Shown: positions 1-8,526, numbered from the stretch's first letter. The stretch: DNA of 30,623 nt from RGIG1752 sp045650425 (GCA_045650425.1 JAZRRD010000031.1:1-30623); one strand, 5' to 3'. Notes: generated by a model not told the origin, from the sequence alone. Made by a program: numbers and translations.

Positions 1-162
1 ATCAATAAAAAAAGCTTTATGATTTTTAAATATATTATTTGTTATTTCATCTAATGCATCTTTTTTTATATTATACTTTTCACATATTTTATATAAATTT
101 TGGAGATATTTATTTACATCAAACAATGTTGAATCAAAATCAATATATATCTTTTGTTTCAT
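1..162 (-). CDS. HAD-like hydrolase, N-terminal fragment (runs off the window)
   Basis: Fifty-four codons are open from an ATG at 162 to the window edge. The product begins MKQKIYIDFDSTLFDVNKYL. The IDFDSTLFD stretch is the HAD motif I (DxDxT/S), where the first Asp would be the nucleophile. This suggests a phosphatase or 5'-nucleotidase-like hydrolase, but the other HAD motifs lie outside the window and the substrate cannot be named. The gene starts 11 nt after the stop of the hexapeptide gene on the same strand, so the two are probably co-transcribed. A weak GGTG about 8 nt before the ATG is the only ribosome binding site visible. Confidence 0.6.
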   Translation of the reverse strand, partial: MKQKIYIDFDSTLFDVNKYLQNLYKICEKYNIKKDALDEITNNIFKNHKAFFID

Positions 163-173
163 TTTTAACACCA

Positions 174-857
174 CTATAATAATTTTATCTCTTTATCTTC
201 GATTGTTCCATCATTTTTTAAAATAGAATTAGCTTTTATTTCATTTCTAACCATTGTTAAAGGATAAATAATGGTATTTTTCCCAATAACTGTCCCAGGA
301 TTTAAAACGCTATTACAGCCTATTTCAACGCAGTCTCCGACTAAAGAACCAAGTTTAAGTTTATTAATTTCACATTTTTCATTATTAATAACTACATTAA
401 TATTTGATTTATTATTTTTTATATTACTTGTTATTACCCCTGCACCAAAATGGGACTTATACCCCAATATTGAGTCACCAACATAATTAAAATGAGGTAC
501 TTTTACTTCATTAAAGAGTATTGAATTTTTTATTTCGCTAGAATTACCCACTACACAATTGTTACCCACAATCACATTTCCTCTTATAAATGCATTATAC
601 CGTATCTCAGAGTTTTCTCCAATTATACAAGGGCCTATAATCTTACAATTATCATCTATTATAGCAGTTTTATGCACCCAAGCATTATGTGAAATTTTAG
701 AATATAGTCCCAAATCTAAAGTTTCTCCGACTTTCAAAATCAAGTTATTCAAATCATCTAAGACTTCCCAATAATAATTGTATTTTTTCAAATAATCTTT
801 CAAAATAGTTTCTTTAAAATTTAAATATTTTTCTAACATTACTATCACTATAAACAT
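174..857 (-). CDS. Left-handed beta-helix hexapeptide-repeat protein, GlmU C-terminal-domain-like
   Basis: From about residue 55 to the end the protein is built of isoleucine/valine-rich hexapeptide repeats (for example IIGENS, VIVGNN, VVGNSS), the signature of a left-handed beta-helix acyltransferase. The stretch KVPHFNYVGD followed by HFGAGVITSN matches the acetyltransferase half of GlmU (VPHLxYxGD...GAGTITxN). A GlmU pyrophosphorylase domain is absent; the first 50 residues are a short helical region instead. Stand-alone proteins of this sort are often annotated as UDP-N-acetylglucosamine pyrophosphorylase-related. Acyl transfer to a nucleotide sugar or amino sugar is likely, but the substrate is unknown. 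An alternative start is the ATG at 839 (MLEKYLN). Neither ATG has a good Shine-Dalgarno, so the start is uncertain. Confidence 0.7.
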   Translation of the reverse strand: MFIVIVMLEKYLNFKETILKDYLKKYNYYWEVLDDLNNLILKVGETLDLGLYSKISHNAWVHKTAIIDDNCKIIGPCIIGENSEIRYNAFIRGNVIVGNNCVVGNSSEIKNSILFNEVKVPHFNYVGDSILGYKSHFGAGVITSNIKNNKSNINVVINNEKCEINKLKLGSLVGDCVEIGCNSVLNPGTVIGKNTIIYPLTMVRNEIKANSILKNDGTIEDKEIKLL

Positions 858-903
858 TATATTAAAAAGAATTATGAATATTAATATTTATAGTAAATTA
901 AAA

Positions 904-1842
904 TTAAATCTTTATTAAAAAATTCATGATTAAATCTATCAAGATGTTTTTTTCTTTAGGATTGGACTCTGCGATTAAAAGAGTTAAAGCTACTAAAGTA
1001 TTATTATCAATAACCTTTATGTTATTAACATATAAAATATTATAGTATTCTAAAAAGTAAATAAATAATGTTGCAGCGATTCTTTTGTTACCATCTATAA
1101 ATGTATGATTTTTAGCTATTAAATAAAGAAAATTAGCAGCTTTTTCTTCAACAGATGGATATAAATATTTGCCATCAAATGATTGGTAAATTGCTCCTAA
1201 AATTGCTTTTAATCCTTCATCTTTTTCTAAGGCAAATAATTTACTATCATTTTTAAACCTTAACTTTTCAATTACATTTTTACACTCGTCATAAGTTATA
1301 ATTTTATCATTTGTTGTACCACTAGGCTTTTTTACACAACGATGATCATAGTCATCAAGTAAGCCCAAGGCGTTAGAATAATTGTTTATAACTTTTATTA
1401 TATCTTGCGCTTCACTACCTTCTAATTTTTTATCGATTCTTCCAGCTATATCTACTAGCTGAACTGTCTTTTCTAAATATTCTAATCGTTTGTTATTTAT
1501 AGCATATCCTTTGATTAAATATTCTTTTAAGACTTTGTTTGCCCATTTTCTAAAAAGAATACCATTTTTAGATTTAACACGATAGCCTACACTAATTATA
1601 ATATCTAAATTATAATAATTAATCGGTTTACTACTAAATTCGGAATTTCCGAATTTTCTCATTGTTTCATTTTCGTATAATTCCTCTTCTTTATAAATAT
1701 TTTTAATATGCTCATTTATTGTTGATTTTGCTTTATTAAACAATAAACTCATTTGTTCTTGTGTTAACCACACAGTCTCATCTTTCACACTTACTTCCAA
1801 TTTTACTTCTTGATTTTCAAACAAAATTATTTCATTTTTCAT
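904..1842 (-). CDS. RhuM-family / Fic-DOC (death-on-curing) fusion protein
   Basis: The N-terminal part (about residues 1-125) has the RhuM look: WLTQEQMSLLF, then a predicted helix-turn-helix (KSTINEHIKNIY), then YNLDIIISVGYRVKSKNG and FRKWANKVLKEY. The C-terminal part carries a Fic/Doc core with HTFIDGNKR near residue 250, the HxFxDxNKR catalytic loop typical of Doc-like proteins. Fic enzymes usually AMPylate targets, whereas Doc phosphorylates EF-Tu; which applies here is not visible. The length is close to that of annotated RhuM/Fic proteins. The ATG has a strong site (GGTGGGAG immediately upstream) and its own promoter. No separate antitoxin gene lies next to it. Such genes are typical accessory or island cargo, and the DUF1016 neighbour fits that. 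Confidence 0.82.
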   Translation of the reverse strand: MKNEIILFENQEVKLEVSVKDETVWLTQEQMSLLFNKAKSTINEHIKNIYKEEELYENETMRKFGNSEFSSKPINYYNLDIIISVGYRVKSKNGILFRKWANKVLKEYLIKGYAINNKRLEYLEKTVQLVDIAGRIDKKLEGSEAQDIIKVINNYSNALGLLDDYDHRCVKKPSGTTNDKIITYDECKNVIEKLRFKNDSKLFALEKDEGLKAILGAIYQSFDGKYLYPSVEEKAANFLYLIAKNHTFIDGNKRIAATLFIYFLEYYNILYVNNIKVIDNNTLVALTLLIAESNPKEKNILIDLIMNFLIKI

Positions 1843-1880
1843 ACTCCCACCTTTCCTTTACTTTCATTTTGTTCAATCAC

Positions 1881-1909
1881 ATCATAGTAAAAGAAATATT
1901 ACGAGTCAA
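1881..1909 (-). promoter_or_regulatory. Sigma-A-type promoter of the RhuM-Fic gene
   Basis: On the minus strand, TTGACT (1909-1904) and TATGAT (1886-1881) are separated by exactly 17 nt. Each hexamer matches five of six consensus bases. It gives a leader of roughly 30 nt ahead of the ATG at 1842. Confidence 0.75.
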
Positions 1910-2036
1910 AAAGCAAATTTTTAATTTTTGTCATATACTTATTAACAATATTTTTAGTTTATATAAACAAAATTATTATTAATTGAAACTTATAAGTTAC
2001 CAAAAATATAATTTTAGTAAATTTGCAATTTTTTGT

Positions 2037-2065
2037 AAAAAAAAGAATAGCCAATTTAGCTACTC
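2037..2065 (-). terminator. Rho-independent terminator of the DUF1016 gene
   Basis: In the minus-strand transcript GAGTAGC pairs with GCTATTC (one G-U pair) around a 7-nt loop, followed by eight T. It lies 45 nt past the stop codon. Confidence 0.75.
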
Positions 2066-2109
2066 ATTTATTATTCATTTCTTCTTTGTTTAATAATTTA
2101 AAAATATAA

Positions 2110-2998
2110 TTATACTAATTCATATTCTCTTGCTAGAATCCTATCATCAGAGCAATATTTTATTATGTACTTATTATCTTGTTTACAAATTATGATTCCA
2201 ATTGTTTTTTCATGAGTTACTTTTCTTAAATTTTCATCTATATAGTTCATATATATTTCTATTTGACCAATATGTTCCTTCTTAAGTTCTGTTACTTTAA
2301 GTTCAACAACTACATAACAATTATATTCGATATTAAATAACAATAAGTCAATATAATTATATCTATCATCTAATTTAATTTTGAATTCGTTGCCAACATA
2401 GGTAAATCCATATCCTAGTTGTGATAAAAATTCATCTATATTATTTAATATCATTTGTTTTAATACAAATTCTGTTATCTCTTTATTTACTGAGTTAGTT
2501 TTAATTATAATTAGATTTGGTACTAAGTCATCTACTTTTAGTTGTTCTTGATTAATTAATTTGTTTTTATTTTCAATGTCTAATCTATTATATAAATTCT
2601 GCTTTATTAATTCATGCAACTGCTTATGAGTTAAATTTTTATTCTCACATTCCTTTAAATAATATCTCATTTCATGTATATCTTTAAGTGATAACACTTC
2701 TCGATAATGGCTCCAACATAATTTGGAACGCATTGCGTTCCATTTTGTTACAGTTATCATTTCATAAAGTTGTCTCATATACCTTAAATTTCTTTCAGTA
2801 TATTTTTTACCAACTTCAATCATTAACTTATCTGAATATTGTTTTATTATATTTTTACCATACTCTTTTCCTGCTTCACTCAATAATTTTCCTGTTTCAA
2901 AATACACATTAACTTTATTTCTATCTTTTGAATAATCTTTTGCTCTATCGTATATTTCACTTCTTAACAATTTTTTTTATTTCATTATAATAATTCAT
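2110..2998 (-). CDS. DUF1016 / YhcG-type PDDEXK nuclease-domain protein, frameshifted near its start
   Basis: The protein has the DUF1016 N-terminal helical region (YTERNLRYMRQLYEM, then SHYREVLSL). The C-terminal PDDEXK-like fold has DDRYNYIDLLLF and YVVVELKVTELKKEHIGQ, where D and ExK are the predicted metal-binding residues. Family members are about 300-350 residues and occur near restriction-modification and other island genes; their role is poorly defined. The start is informative. The only good ribosome binding site (GGAG, 5 nt spacing) belongs to the ATG at 2998, which reads MNYYNEIKK, the usual family N-terminus. An A8 run at 2971-2978 then throws it out of frame and it stops within five codons. 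With seven A it would continue directly into LRSEIYDRAKDYSK. Without the shift, only a TTG at 2970 with no binding site is available. Confidence 0.8.
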
Positions 2999-3036
2999 TA
3001 TTTCTCCTTTTTTAAGGTGTTTATTTACCTGAATTT

Positions 3037-3065
3037 ATTCTAATAAATACGTACTTCATAGTCAA
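3037..3065 (-). promoter_or_regulatory. Sigma-A-type promoter of the DUF1016 gene
   Basis: Minus-strand TTGACT (3065-3060), 17-nt spacer, TAGAAT (3042-3037); each is five of six to consensus. It sits about 40 nt upstream of the ATG at 2998 and supports that start over the TTG at 2970. Confidence 0.75.
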
Positions 3066-3188
3066 AATACCAAAACTCATTTTACACTAGATGATCATTA
3101 GCATAATAGCATTTTTATAAATCAAAGTTATATTTTTAGAATAACAATAATTATTAACAATTTAATTTTAGTAAAGTATAGCTTTTTC

Positions 3189-3218
3189 AAAAAAAATAAC
3201 ACTTAATTCAAAGTGTTA
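3189..3218 (-). terminator. Terminator of the surface-protein operon
   Basis: TAACACTT (3197-3204) and AAGTGTTA (3211-3218) form a perfect 8-bp stem with a 6-nt loop. On the minus strand it is followed by a run of T. The stem includes the stop codon of the upstream gene. Confidence 0.85.
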
Positions 3219-4703
3219 CTTTCTTCTCTTCTTTTTATCATCAGCAAAAATATCATAAGTTGTTTCTTCTAGATTTTTTATATCTTTATATTTGTTATTT
3301 TCTTTAACTTTTTTCTCTTTTATTGTTTCATTAATATCTTTTTTTACTTCTTCTTTTAAAGTGGGTTCTTCACTTATTGGATTTTCTTTCTTTTTTTTAT
3401 CTTCTTTAACTATAGGTTCTTTTTTTGGTTTAGAAGTATCTTTATAAGATTCATGTTTTTCAATTATTTTCTTCATAAGTTTATTTTTCTTACTGTTACT
3501 ACAAACCAGTATAATAACTAGTAAGAGAGAAAATGCTGCAAATCCTCCAGCAATATAAATAATATACAAATAATCTTGATTTTCTTTTCTTAAAAGTTCA
3601 ATCATTTCTGAATCATATTTTTGGATAGATTGAGATTCTATATCATAAGTATAAAATCCTTCACTACCATCTATAATGTTTGTCCCATAAAGAATTGCAA
3701 ATCTCGAATCTTCTTTTACCAAAAGAGCATCAACTTGGTTACCATTAATATTAATTTCTTTTTTTACATAACCTTCTAAAACATTTGTAATAATTGAAGG
3801 CGTAAACTGTATGTTGCCTGATATTATTTCAGTATATTCTTCATATGAGTTATTTTCATATTTGTATAATCCAACTTCATTATTTGAGTTTTTTAAAGCC
3901 ACTAAAGTAATTTTAGTTACTTCATTATAAAATGCAGGAATATCAAAATCTTTTATTTTGATTGTTGTGGCATTGAAATTATTAGGAGCAACTAAGTTTT
4001 TGCTGTTCTTTATTACAGTTAATATTTCCCCATTGATATTTATTTCAATTGGATTAATATCTTCAACTACTACAGATAATAAATAAACTTTTTCGGTACC
4101 AGTTTCACTAGTACAAATAACCTCAAAGTTATTAACTCCATCTGTTACCTCATATTCTCCAGTACCTTTAATACTTGCATAGCCATTTTCTTTTTCAGCA
4201 CTAATTTTAACTGTATTAGTCGTAGATGGGACAGTCACTGAATATTCTAAAGTGTTTTTATCAAATATTGGTTTTAAGTCAAATCCTTCAACACTTAAAC
4301 TTTTCAAAAAATTATTATTTGATTTTTCTCTTGGTGGAACTACTTGTACAGATTTACTTGCACTAACTTTACTATTTTTTCCATCTGCACTAGTAACGTC
4401 CCCACTCAGAGTAAAGTTAATAATTCCTGTAGAATTGGATTTACAAGTTACTGTAAAAGTTTTCGTGGCATTTTGTCCATTTCCTGTTGCATCAGCAAAA
4501 GATTGTGAACATCCATTTGTTACTCCACTACTATTAATTCTTATATTCCAAGCAGCAACTCCCGTTAGTTTAACTGTTGCTTTGACACTTGAGCCCTTTT
4601 CTATTTTAGAAGAGCTAACACTAATACTTGCTCCAGCATTAACATTTGCTATTCCTATAAATAGGAAAATAAATATTATTAAAATTTTATAAATCTTTTT
4701 CAT
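3216..4703 (-). CDS. Membrane-anchored surface protein with an Ig/cohesin-like domain and a cadherin-like beta-sandwich domain
   Basis: Residues 1-23 are a signal peptide (MKK, hydrophobic core, NAGA cleavage region). Residues 26-122 form a Ser/Thr-rich beta-domain (ISVSSSKIEKGSSVKATVKL) with two cysteines (C65, C87) that could pair. This pattern resembles bacterial Ig-like or cohesin domains, but the assignment is tentative. Residues 132-215 (FLKSLSVEGFDLKPIF, then NTLEYSVTVP) match the cadherin-like beta-sandwich family. After a further extracellular region, one membrane helix at about 378-400 is followed by a 95-residue Lys/Glu-rich cytoplasmic tail. The gene lies 8 nt behind the dockerin-bearing glucosaminidase gene with a strong GGAGG site, so the two are made together. 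A role as wall-enzyme receptor or surface scaffold is inferred. Confidence 0.72.
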   Translation of the reverse strand: MKKIYKILIIFIFLFIGIANVNAGASISVSSSKIEKGSSVKATVKLTGVAAWNIRINSSGVTNGCSQSFADATGNGQNATKTFTVTCKSNSTGIINFTLSGDVTSADGKNSKVSASKSVQVVPPREKSNNNFLKSLSVEGFDLKPIFDKNTLEYSVTVPSTTNTVKISAEKENGYASIKGTGEYEVTDGVNNFEVICTSETGTEKVYLLSVVVEDINPIEININGEILTVIKNSKNLVAPNNFNATTIKIKDFDIPAFYNEVTKITLVALKNSNNEVGLYKYENNSYEEYTEIISGNIQFTPSIITNVLEGYVKKEININGNQVDALLVKEDSRFAILYGTNIIDGSEGFYTYDIESQSIQKYDSEMIELLRKENQDYLYIIYIAGGFAAFSLLLVIILVCSNSKKNKLMKKIIEKHESYKDTSKPKKEPIVKEDKKKKENPISEEPTLKEEVKKDINETIKEKKVKENNKYKDIKNLEETTYDIFADDKKKRRK

Positions 4704-4711
4704 AATCCTCC

Positions 4712-6448
4712 TTATTGAACAATTTTATTTGTTCCTAATAAATGTTGGCGTAATTTTAATAAATCTGCAGAATTTATTTCTTTATCTCCAGAAAGATATG
4801 CACTTTCCAAAAATGAATTATTTAGCTTATTCGTTCCTAATAGATGTTGTCTCATTTTTAATAAATCTGCAGAGTTTATTTCACCATCACCTGATAAATC
4901 TCCATACATGACATATTTATATTCTGTTATTTTCCCATTGTTAGTAATTTTGAGAATATCACCAGTAGCTATTTTACTCCCTTTCTTTTTTTCAGTACCA
5001 TTAGATGAATAAATAACTACATTACCTTTATCTCCAATTTTATTTATTAAGACTTCAATATTAGTACCTAAACCAAAACCACTTATATAATTCCCATTAG
5101 TTTTTACTTCTAAAATTTCACTATAATTATAATCTTTGTTGTTAATATTTTCATTAGTTGGAGTATCATCTAATTCATCACCATTCGTACCACCGGAAGC
5201 CCATACAAGCCCTGCTAATATTGGACTAGATGCACTACTATAAGCTCCTATATTAAAGAAGTTAAATAAGCCACTATAATTTATTCCATCATATGTAAAT
5301 GCATCTCCAGTTGTTGCTTTTGAACCTTTAGAACCACTTTCTTGACGCGCTAGACTTGCTAAATAAATTGGTGAAACATTTGCCTTTCTTCCTGCCTCTA
5401 CAAAAATATTGGCATAACTTTGATTATCTAATATTGAAATATCTTGCATAAAAGTTCCATTTAATACACTTTGAACAGCAGATTCATTATATAATTCTGA
5501 AAATGATAAATTTTCAAACATAAAAATATATCTTTCACTCAAGAAATTTCTTGGGTCCAAGAAGAACTTGGTTGAAGATTCATTTCCTATACACCACCCT
5601 TTTTCAGTTTGGTAATACGGATTTTGTTCACACAAACCTGTACTTATCTCAATACTACTTACGGCTTTTTCACTTAAATAACTTGCATGAAAATCTAAGC
5701 CTGTGTCCATGACAGTAAATGTCCAGTTCGGATATTTTGTATGTAAATATCTTAGATAAGGTTTATAAGTTTCATCAAATCCAGCTATACTTGCTTCAAA
5801 AGCTTCATCTTGGACATCCGCAGTATTTCTACCCGTATCTTTTATATCAGCATTATAGGTGCTTTCTGGCATATTATCATATTGCGGAATTACGAAGTTT
5901 ATAGAATTACTTAATAAATTATTTTTTAATAGAGAATTATATGTTGAAGAAGCCTCACTCATCGGTGCTCTTAAATTAGCCATATATTGATGATTATAAA
6001 CCGCATAATGTCCGTTCGGATTAACATTAAATTTTTTTAAATAAGACGTAAATTGGCCTTTGCTTATATATGATTTAGAAATAAATAGTGCTCCACCTTC
6101 AATGGCTTTTTTAGGACTAGTCCAAGGCCTTCCATAAATATCTGCTCCATTTTGTTCCTTAACATATGAAGAACATACATATCCAATATTATCGCCAACT
6201 TTTATTTTTTTCCATCCAGCAGAGCACCCAGATCCTTCAAATAATTTTGTATCTTTTATTTCTACAATTGTACCTAAACTTAATTCTTTAATAATATTAC
6301 CACTTACAGCTTTATGATCACTTCTTAAATTAACACCATTTCCTGTTATAGTAGCTTTTATGGTAACTACTTCAGCCTTAGCTAAAAACACCTCACTAAA
6401 AAGGATAAATATTGCAATTATACTAAACATTTTATAAGTAAATTTCAT
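4712..6448 (-). CDS. Secreted SH3b-glucosaminidase with C-terminal dockerin
   Basis: The start was set at the ATG at 6448 (MKFTYKMF), which has AAAGG at proper spacing; the upstream in-frame ATG at 6457 abuts that site. A signal peptide is followed by an SH3b domain (about residues 25-85: GNGVNLRSDHKAVSG to GYVCSSYV). The catalytic region has IFVEAGRKANVSPIYLASLA, then RQESGS and GLFNFFNIGA, as in the glucosaminidase (LytG/AtlA-type) family that cleaves peptidoglycan glycans; the Glu in RQESGS is the likely acid. The C-terminus is a type I dockerin made of two 34-residue repeats (DLSGDGEINSADLLKMRQHL and a near copy). Dockerins bind cohesins, and the next gene may supply the partner. An autolysin role in wall remodelling is expected. 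Confidence 0.83.
   Translation of the reverse strand: MKFTYKMFSIIAIFILFSEVFLAKAEVVTIKATITGNGVNLRSDHKAVSGNIIKELSLGTIVEIKDTKLFEGSGCSAGWKKIKVGDNIGYVCSSYVKEQNGADIYGRPWTSPKKAIEGGALFISKSYISKGQFTSYLKKFNVNPNGHYAVYNHQYMANLRAPMSEASSTYNSLLKNNLLSNSINFVIPQYDNMPESTYNADIKDTGRNTADVQDEAFEASIAGFDETYKPYLRYLHTKYPNWTFTVMDTGLDFHASYLSEKAVSSIEISTGLCEQNPYYQTEKGWCIGNESSTKFFLDPRNFLSERYIFMFENLSFSELYNESAVQSVLNGTFMQDISILDNQSYANIFVEAGRKANVSPIYLASLARQESGSKGSKATTGDAFTYDGINYSGLFNFFNIGAYSSASSPILAGLVWASGGTNGDELDDTPTNENINNKDYNYSEILEVKTNGNYISGFGLGTNIEVLINKIGDKGNVVIYSSNGTEKKKGSKIATGDILKITNNGKITEYKYVMYGDLSGDGEINSADLLKMRQHLLGTNKLNNSFLESAYLSGDKEINSADLLKLRQHLLGTNKIVQ
4731..4899 (-). repeat. Tandem duplication encoding the dockerin F-hand repeats
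   Basis: Two copies (4731-4797 and 4833-4899) have a 102-bp period, which is 34 codons. Each encodes SGD-x-EINSADLL-x-LRQHLLGTNK-like sequence. The first-translated copy (4833-4899) keeps the D1-D5-D12 calcium loop. The last copy has Tyr at loop position 1 and Lys at position 6. Confidence 0.85.
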
Positions 6449-6480
6449 AAATATCATCCTTTCTATCCATTATTATTTAT

Positions 6481-6489
6481 ATTATACCA
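6481..6489 (-). promoter_or_regulatory. Extended -10 promoter of the glucosaminidase operon
   Basis: Minus-strand TGGTATAAT is a perfect TGnTATAAT extended -10, about 33 nt before the ATG at 6448. No good -35 is seen, which is common for extended -10 promoters. Confidence 0.6.
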
Positions 6490-6574
6490 TTATGTATCTA
6501 TCTTTTTATAATTAATTAAGCAATATATACAATAAATGCGTAAAGTAAAGTTGTATAAGTACTCAGTCATAATA

Positions 6575-6603
6575 TTGTAATTTAATACTTAATATATTAT
6601 AAT
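6575..6603 (+). promoter_or_regulatory. Promoter of the LCP gene
   Basis: TTGTAA (6575-6580), 17-nt spacer, TATAAT (6598-6603). Transcription would start near 6610. That leaves a short leader with AAAGGA (6614-6619) 8 nt ahead of the ATG at 6628. Confidence 0.75.
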
Positions 6604-6627
6604 GAATAGTACGAAAGGATAGAATTT

Positions 6628-8526
6628 ATGAAAATATTATTTCGAAAACTAAAAAGAACAAACAAAATAGCTTTAAGTATGTTTATACTTATTTTATTAA
6701 CATATACTGTAGGATTTATTTTATTTAGCAAAAGTCTACTTTCGTTAAATGGAATAGAAACAATTTTACGAATTATTGTTATTTTATTTTTTGGAGGATG
6801 GTTATTTACTTATCTTTTAACCAGTCTTGTTAAATTGATTAAAAGAAGATATAAATCTTTTATAGTTATGACAATATTCTCAATTATATTTAGTTTAGTA
6901 TTTTATTTTGGAGCTTATTATATAAACTTTTTTTATGATAAGCTTGGAGGATTTAGTGAATCTAGCAAAGTTACTTATACTTCTTATTTAATAAATTTTA
7001 AAGACAAAGTTTTTGAATCTGAAGATATAATTGGTATGATTAGTGACGAAACTGATATTGAAGGTCATATCTTAGCTAATAAAATTATAAAAAATCATAG
7101 TTTAAAAAATGAAATAAAAAAATATAATGATTATCATGAATTACTACACGATTTTTATAATAATGAAATAGATGCAATTTTTGTATCAGGAAATTATAAA
7201 ACTATCTTTGGAACTGAAGATGAATATTCAAATATTGATGAAGAAACTAAAATAGTTTATGAACTTAGTGAAGAAAGAAAAAATGAAGATTTGAATTTAA
7301 TAAGTAATAAAAAGTTAACTGAACCTTTCACTGTACTTGTTATGGGTGTGGACTCACGAAAAGATGGATTAAATGCAAATGCAGCATTTAATGGTGATAC
7401 ATTAATTATGATGACTTTTAACCCAAAAACATTAACAGCTTCGATGTTTAGTATTCCAAGAGACACTTATGTTCCTATAGCTTGTCGTAATAATACATAT
7501 GCTAAAATTAATTCAAGTGCAGCTTATGGAACAAGTTGTGTTATAGATACAATAGAAAACTTAACTGATATAAATATTGATTATTATGTAAAACTTAACT
7601 TTAAAGCTGTAGTAGATTTAGTAGATGCTGTAGGCGGTATTGAAGTTAATGTTGAAAAACCGGATTATAAATATAATCGAAAAAAGAATTGTAACGGAAA
7701 AGTTTGTGAACAGAATAGTGATCGTAAGTGGGGAGAAAACACCGTTTACATTGATCCAGGAAAACAATTATTAAATGGAGAACAAGCATTAGCATACGCT
7801 AGATGTCGTCATTTATATATTGAAAGTGACTTAGCTAGAAATAGGCATCAACAGGATATCATTGCTGCTCTAGCTCAAAAAGCAATGACTATTAGGGACT
7901 TTAAAGAATTTGAAAATATTTTAAATGCTGTAAGTAGAAATATAGCAACTAATATGAGTATGGATCAATTATTGTCAAGTTATAATATTTTTAAAAGTAT
8001 GCTTCTTAATTCTTTAAGTGGCGAGGAAATGGTAAGTATAAAGAAAACTTATTTACAAGTGTATAGCCTACCAGTTAACACTGGATACAGAGTTACTTCT
8101 GCTTTAGGATATTATCCAGGAAGTTTAGAAGAAATCACTAACATGATGAAAGTAAACTTAGAACTTGAAGAAAGTGAACCTGTTAAAACTTTTACTTATA
8201 GTATTGATGAAGATTATTCATCAAAAGTTTATGGAAAAGGTATAACTACAGGTGGAAAACTAGAGTTATTACCTAACTTTGTAGGAAAAAAAGTTTCTGA
8301 GGTAAAAACATGGGCTAGCAATAATGCAATACCACTTACAGTTAACGGGGTTGGTACTATAGTTCAAACTCAAAGTAAAGCATCAGGTATGTTAGTAAAA
8401 AGCATTAGCAGTTTAACTATTACAACAAATGATGCTAATTCTACTTCAAGAAATGAAGAAAATACATCTAATAATGATTCAAATAATTCGGAGAATGAAA
8501 ATATCGAAGAAATTATGGGATATTAA
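6628..8526 (+). CDS. LytR-CpsA-Psr (LCP) family wall-polymer ligase with extra N- and C-terminal domains
   Basis: Three membrane helices (about residues 15-37, 44-66, 78-100) precede an external region (115-215) resembling the small substrate-binding-like insert seen in some Bacilli LCP proteins. The LCP domain runs from about 232 to 440. It has VLVMGVDSR, NGDTLIMMTF, SIPRDTYV, a KIN motif, GKQLLNGEQALAYAR and DLARNRHQQDII. The Asp and Arg residues in these motifs bind the polyprenyl pyrophosphate and metal. LCP enzymes transfer undecaprenyl-linked glycopolymers to peptidoglycan at the outer membrane face. Residues about 549-605 (LPNFVGKKVSEVKTWA) look like one PASTA domain, then a Ser/Asn/Glu-rich tail. 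At 632 residues it is much longer than a basic LCP protein. It is divergent from the glucosaminidase operon, consistent with wall functions on both sides. Confidence 0.88.
   Translation: MKILFRKLKRTNKIALSMFILILLTYTVGFILFSKSLLSLNGIETILRIIVILFFGGWLFTYLLTSLVKLIKRRYKSFIVMTIFSIIFSLVFYFGAYYINFFYDKLGGFSESSKVTYTSYLINFKDKVFESEDIIGMISDETDIEGHILANKIIKNHSLKNEIKKYNDYHELLHDFYNNEIDAIFVSGNYKTIFGTEDEYSNIDEETKIVYELSEERKNEDLNLISNKKLTEPFTVLVMGVDSRKDGLNANAAFNGDTLIMMTFNPKTLTASMFSIPRDTYVPIACRNNTYAKINSSAAYGTSCVIDTIENLTDINIDYYVKLNFKAVVDLVDAVGGIEVNVEKPDYKYNRKKNCNGKVCEQNSDRKWGENTVYIDPGKQLLNGEQALAYARCRHLYIESDLARNRHQQDIIAALAQKAMTIRDFKEFENILNAVSRNIATNMSMDQLLSSYNIFKSMLLNSLSGEEMVSIKKTYLQVYSLPVNTGYRVTSALGYYPGSLEEITNMMKVNLELEESEPVKTFTYSIDEDYSSKVYGKGITTGGKLELLPNFVGKKVSEVKTWASNNAIPLTVNGVGTIVQTQSKASGMLVKSISSLTITTNDANSTSRNEENTSNNDSNNSENENIEEIMGY

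Noticed and set aside
904..1842. Classical two-gene toxin-antitoxin (Phd-Doc) operon
   Set aside because: No small antitoxin gene overlaps or adjoins the Fic protein; the N-terminus is a RhuM domain fused in the same chain.
3050..3190. AT-rich spacer with short inverted and repeated words that might be a small RNA or a remnant gene
   Set aside because: No ribosome binding site with a usable frame, no GC-richer hairpin and no promoter beyond the one already listed were found.
4252..4692. Long plus-strand open frame opposite the surface-protein gene
   Set aside because: It is an antisense shadow of a gene with signal peptide, domains, ribosome binding site and terminator; it has no binding site of its own and no sensible product.
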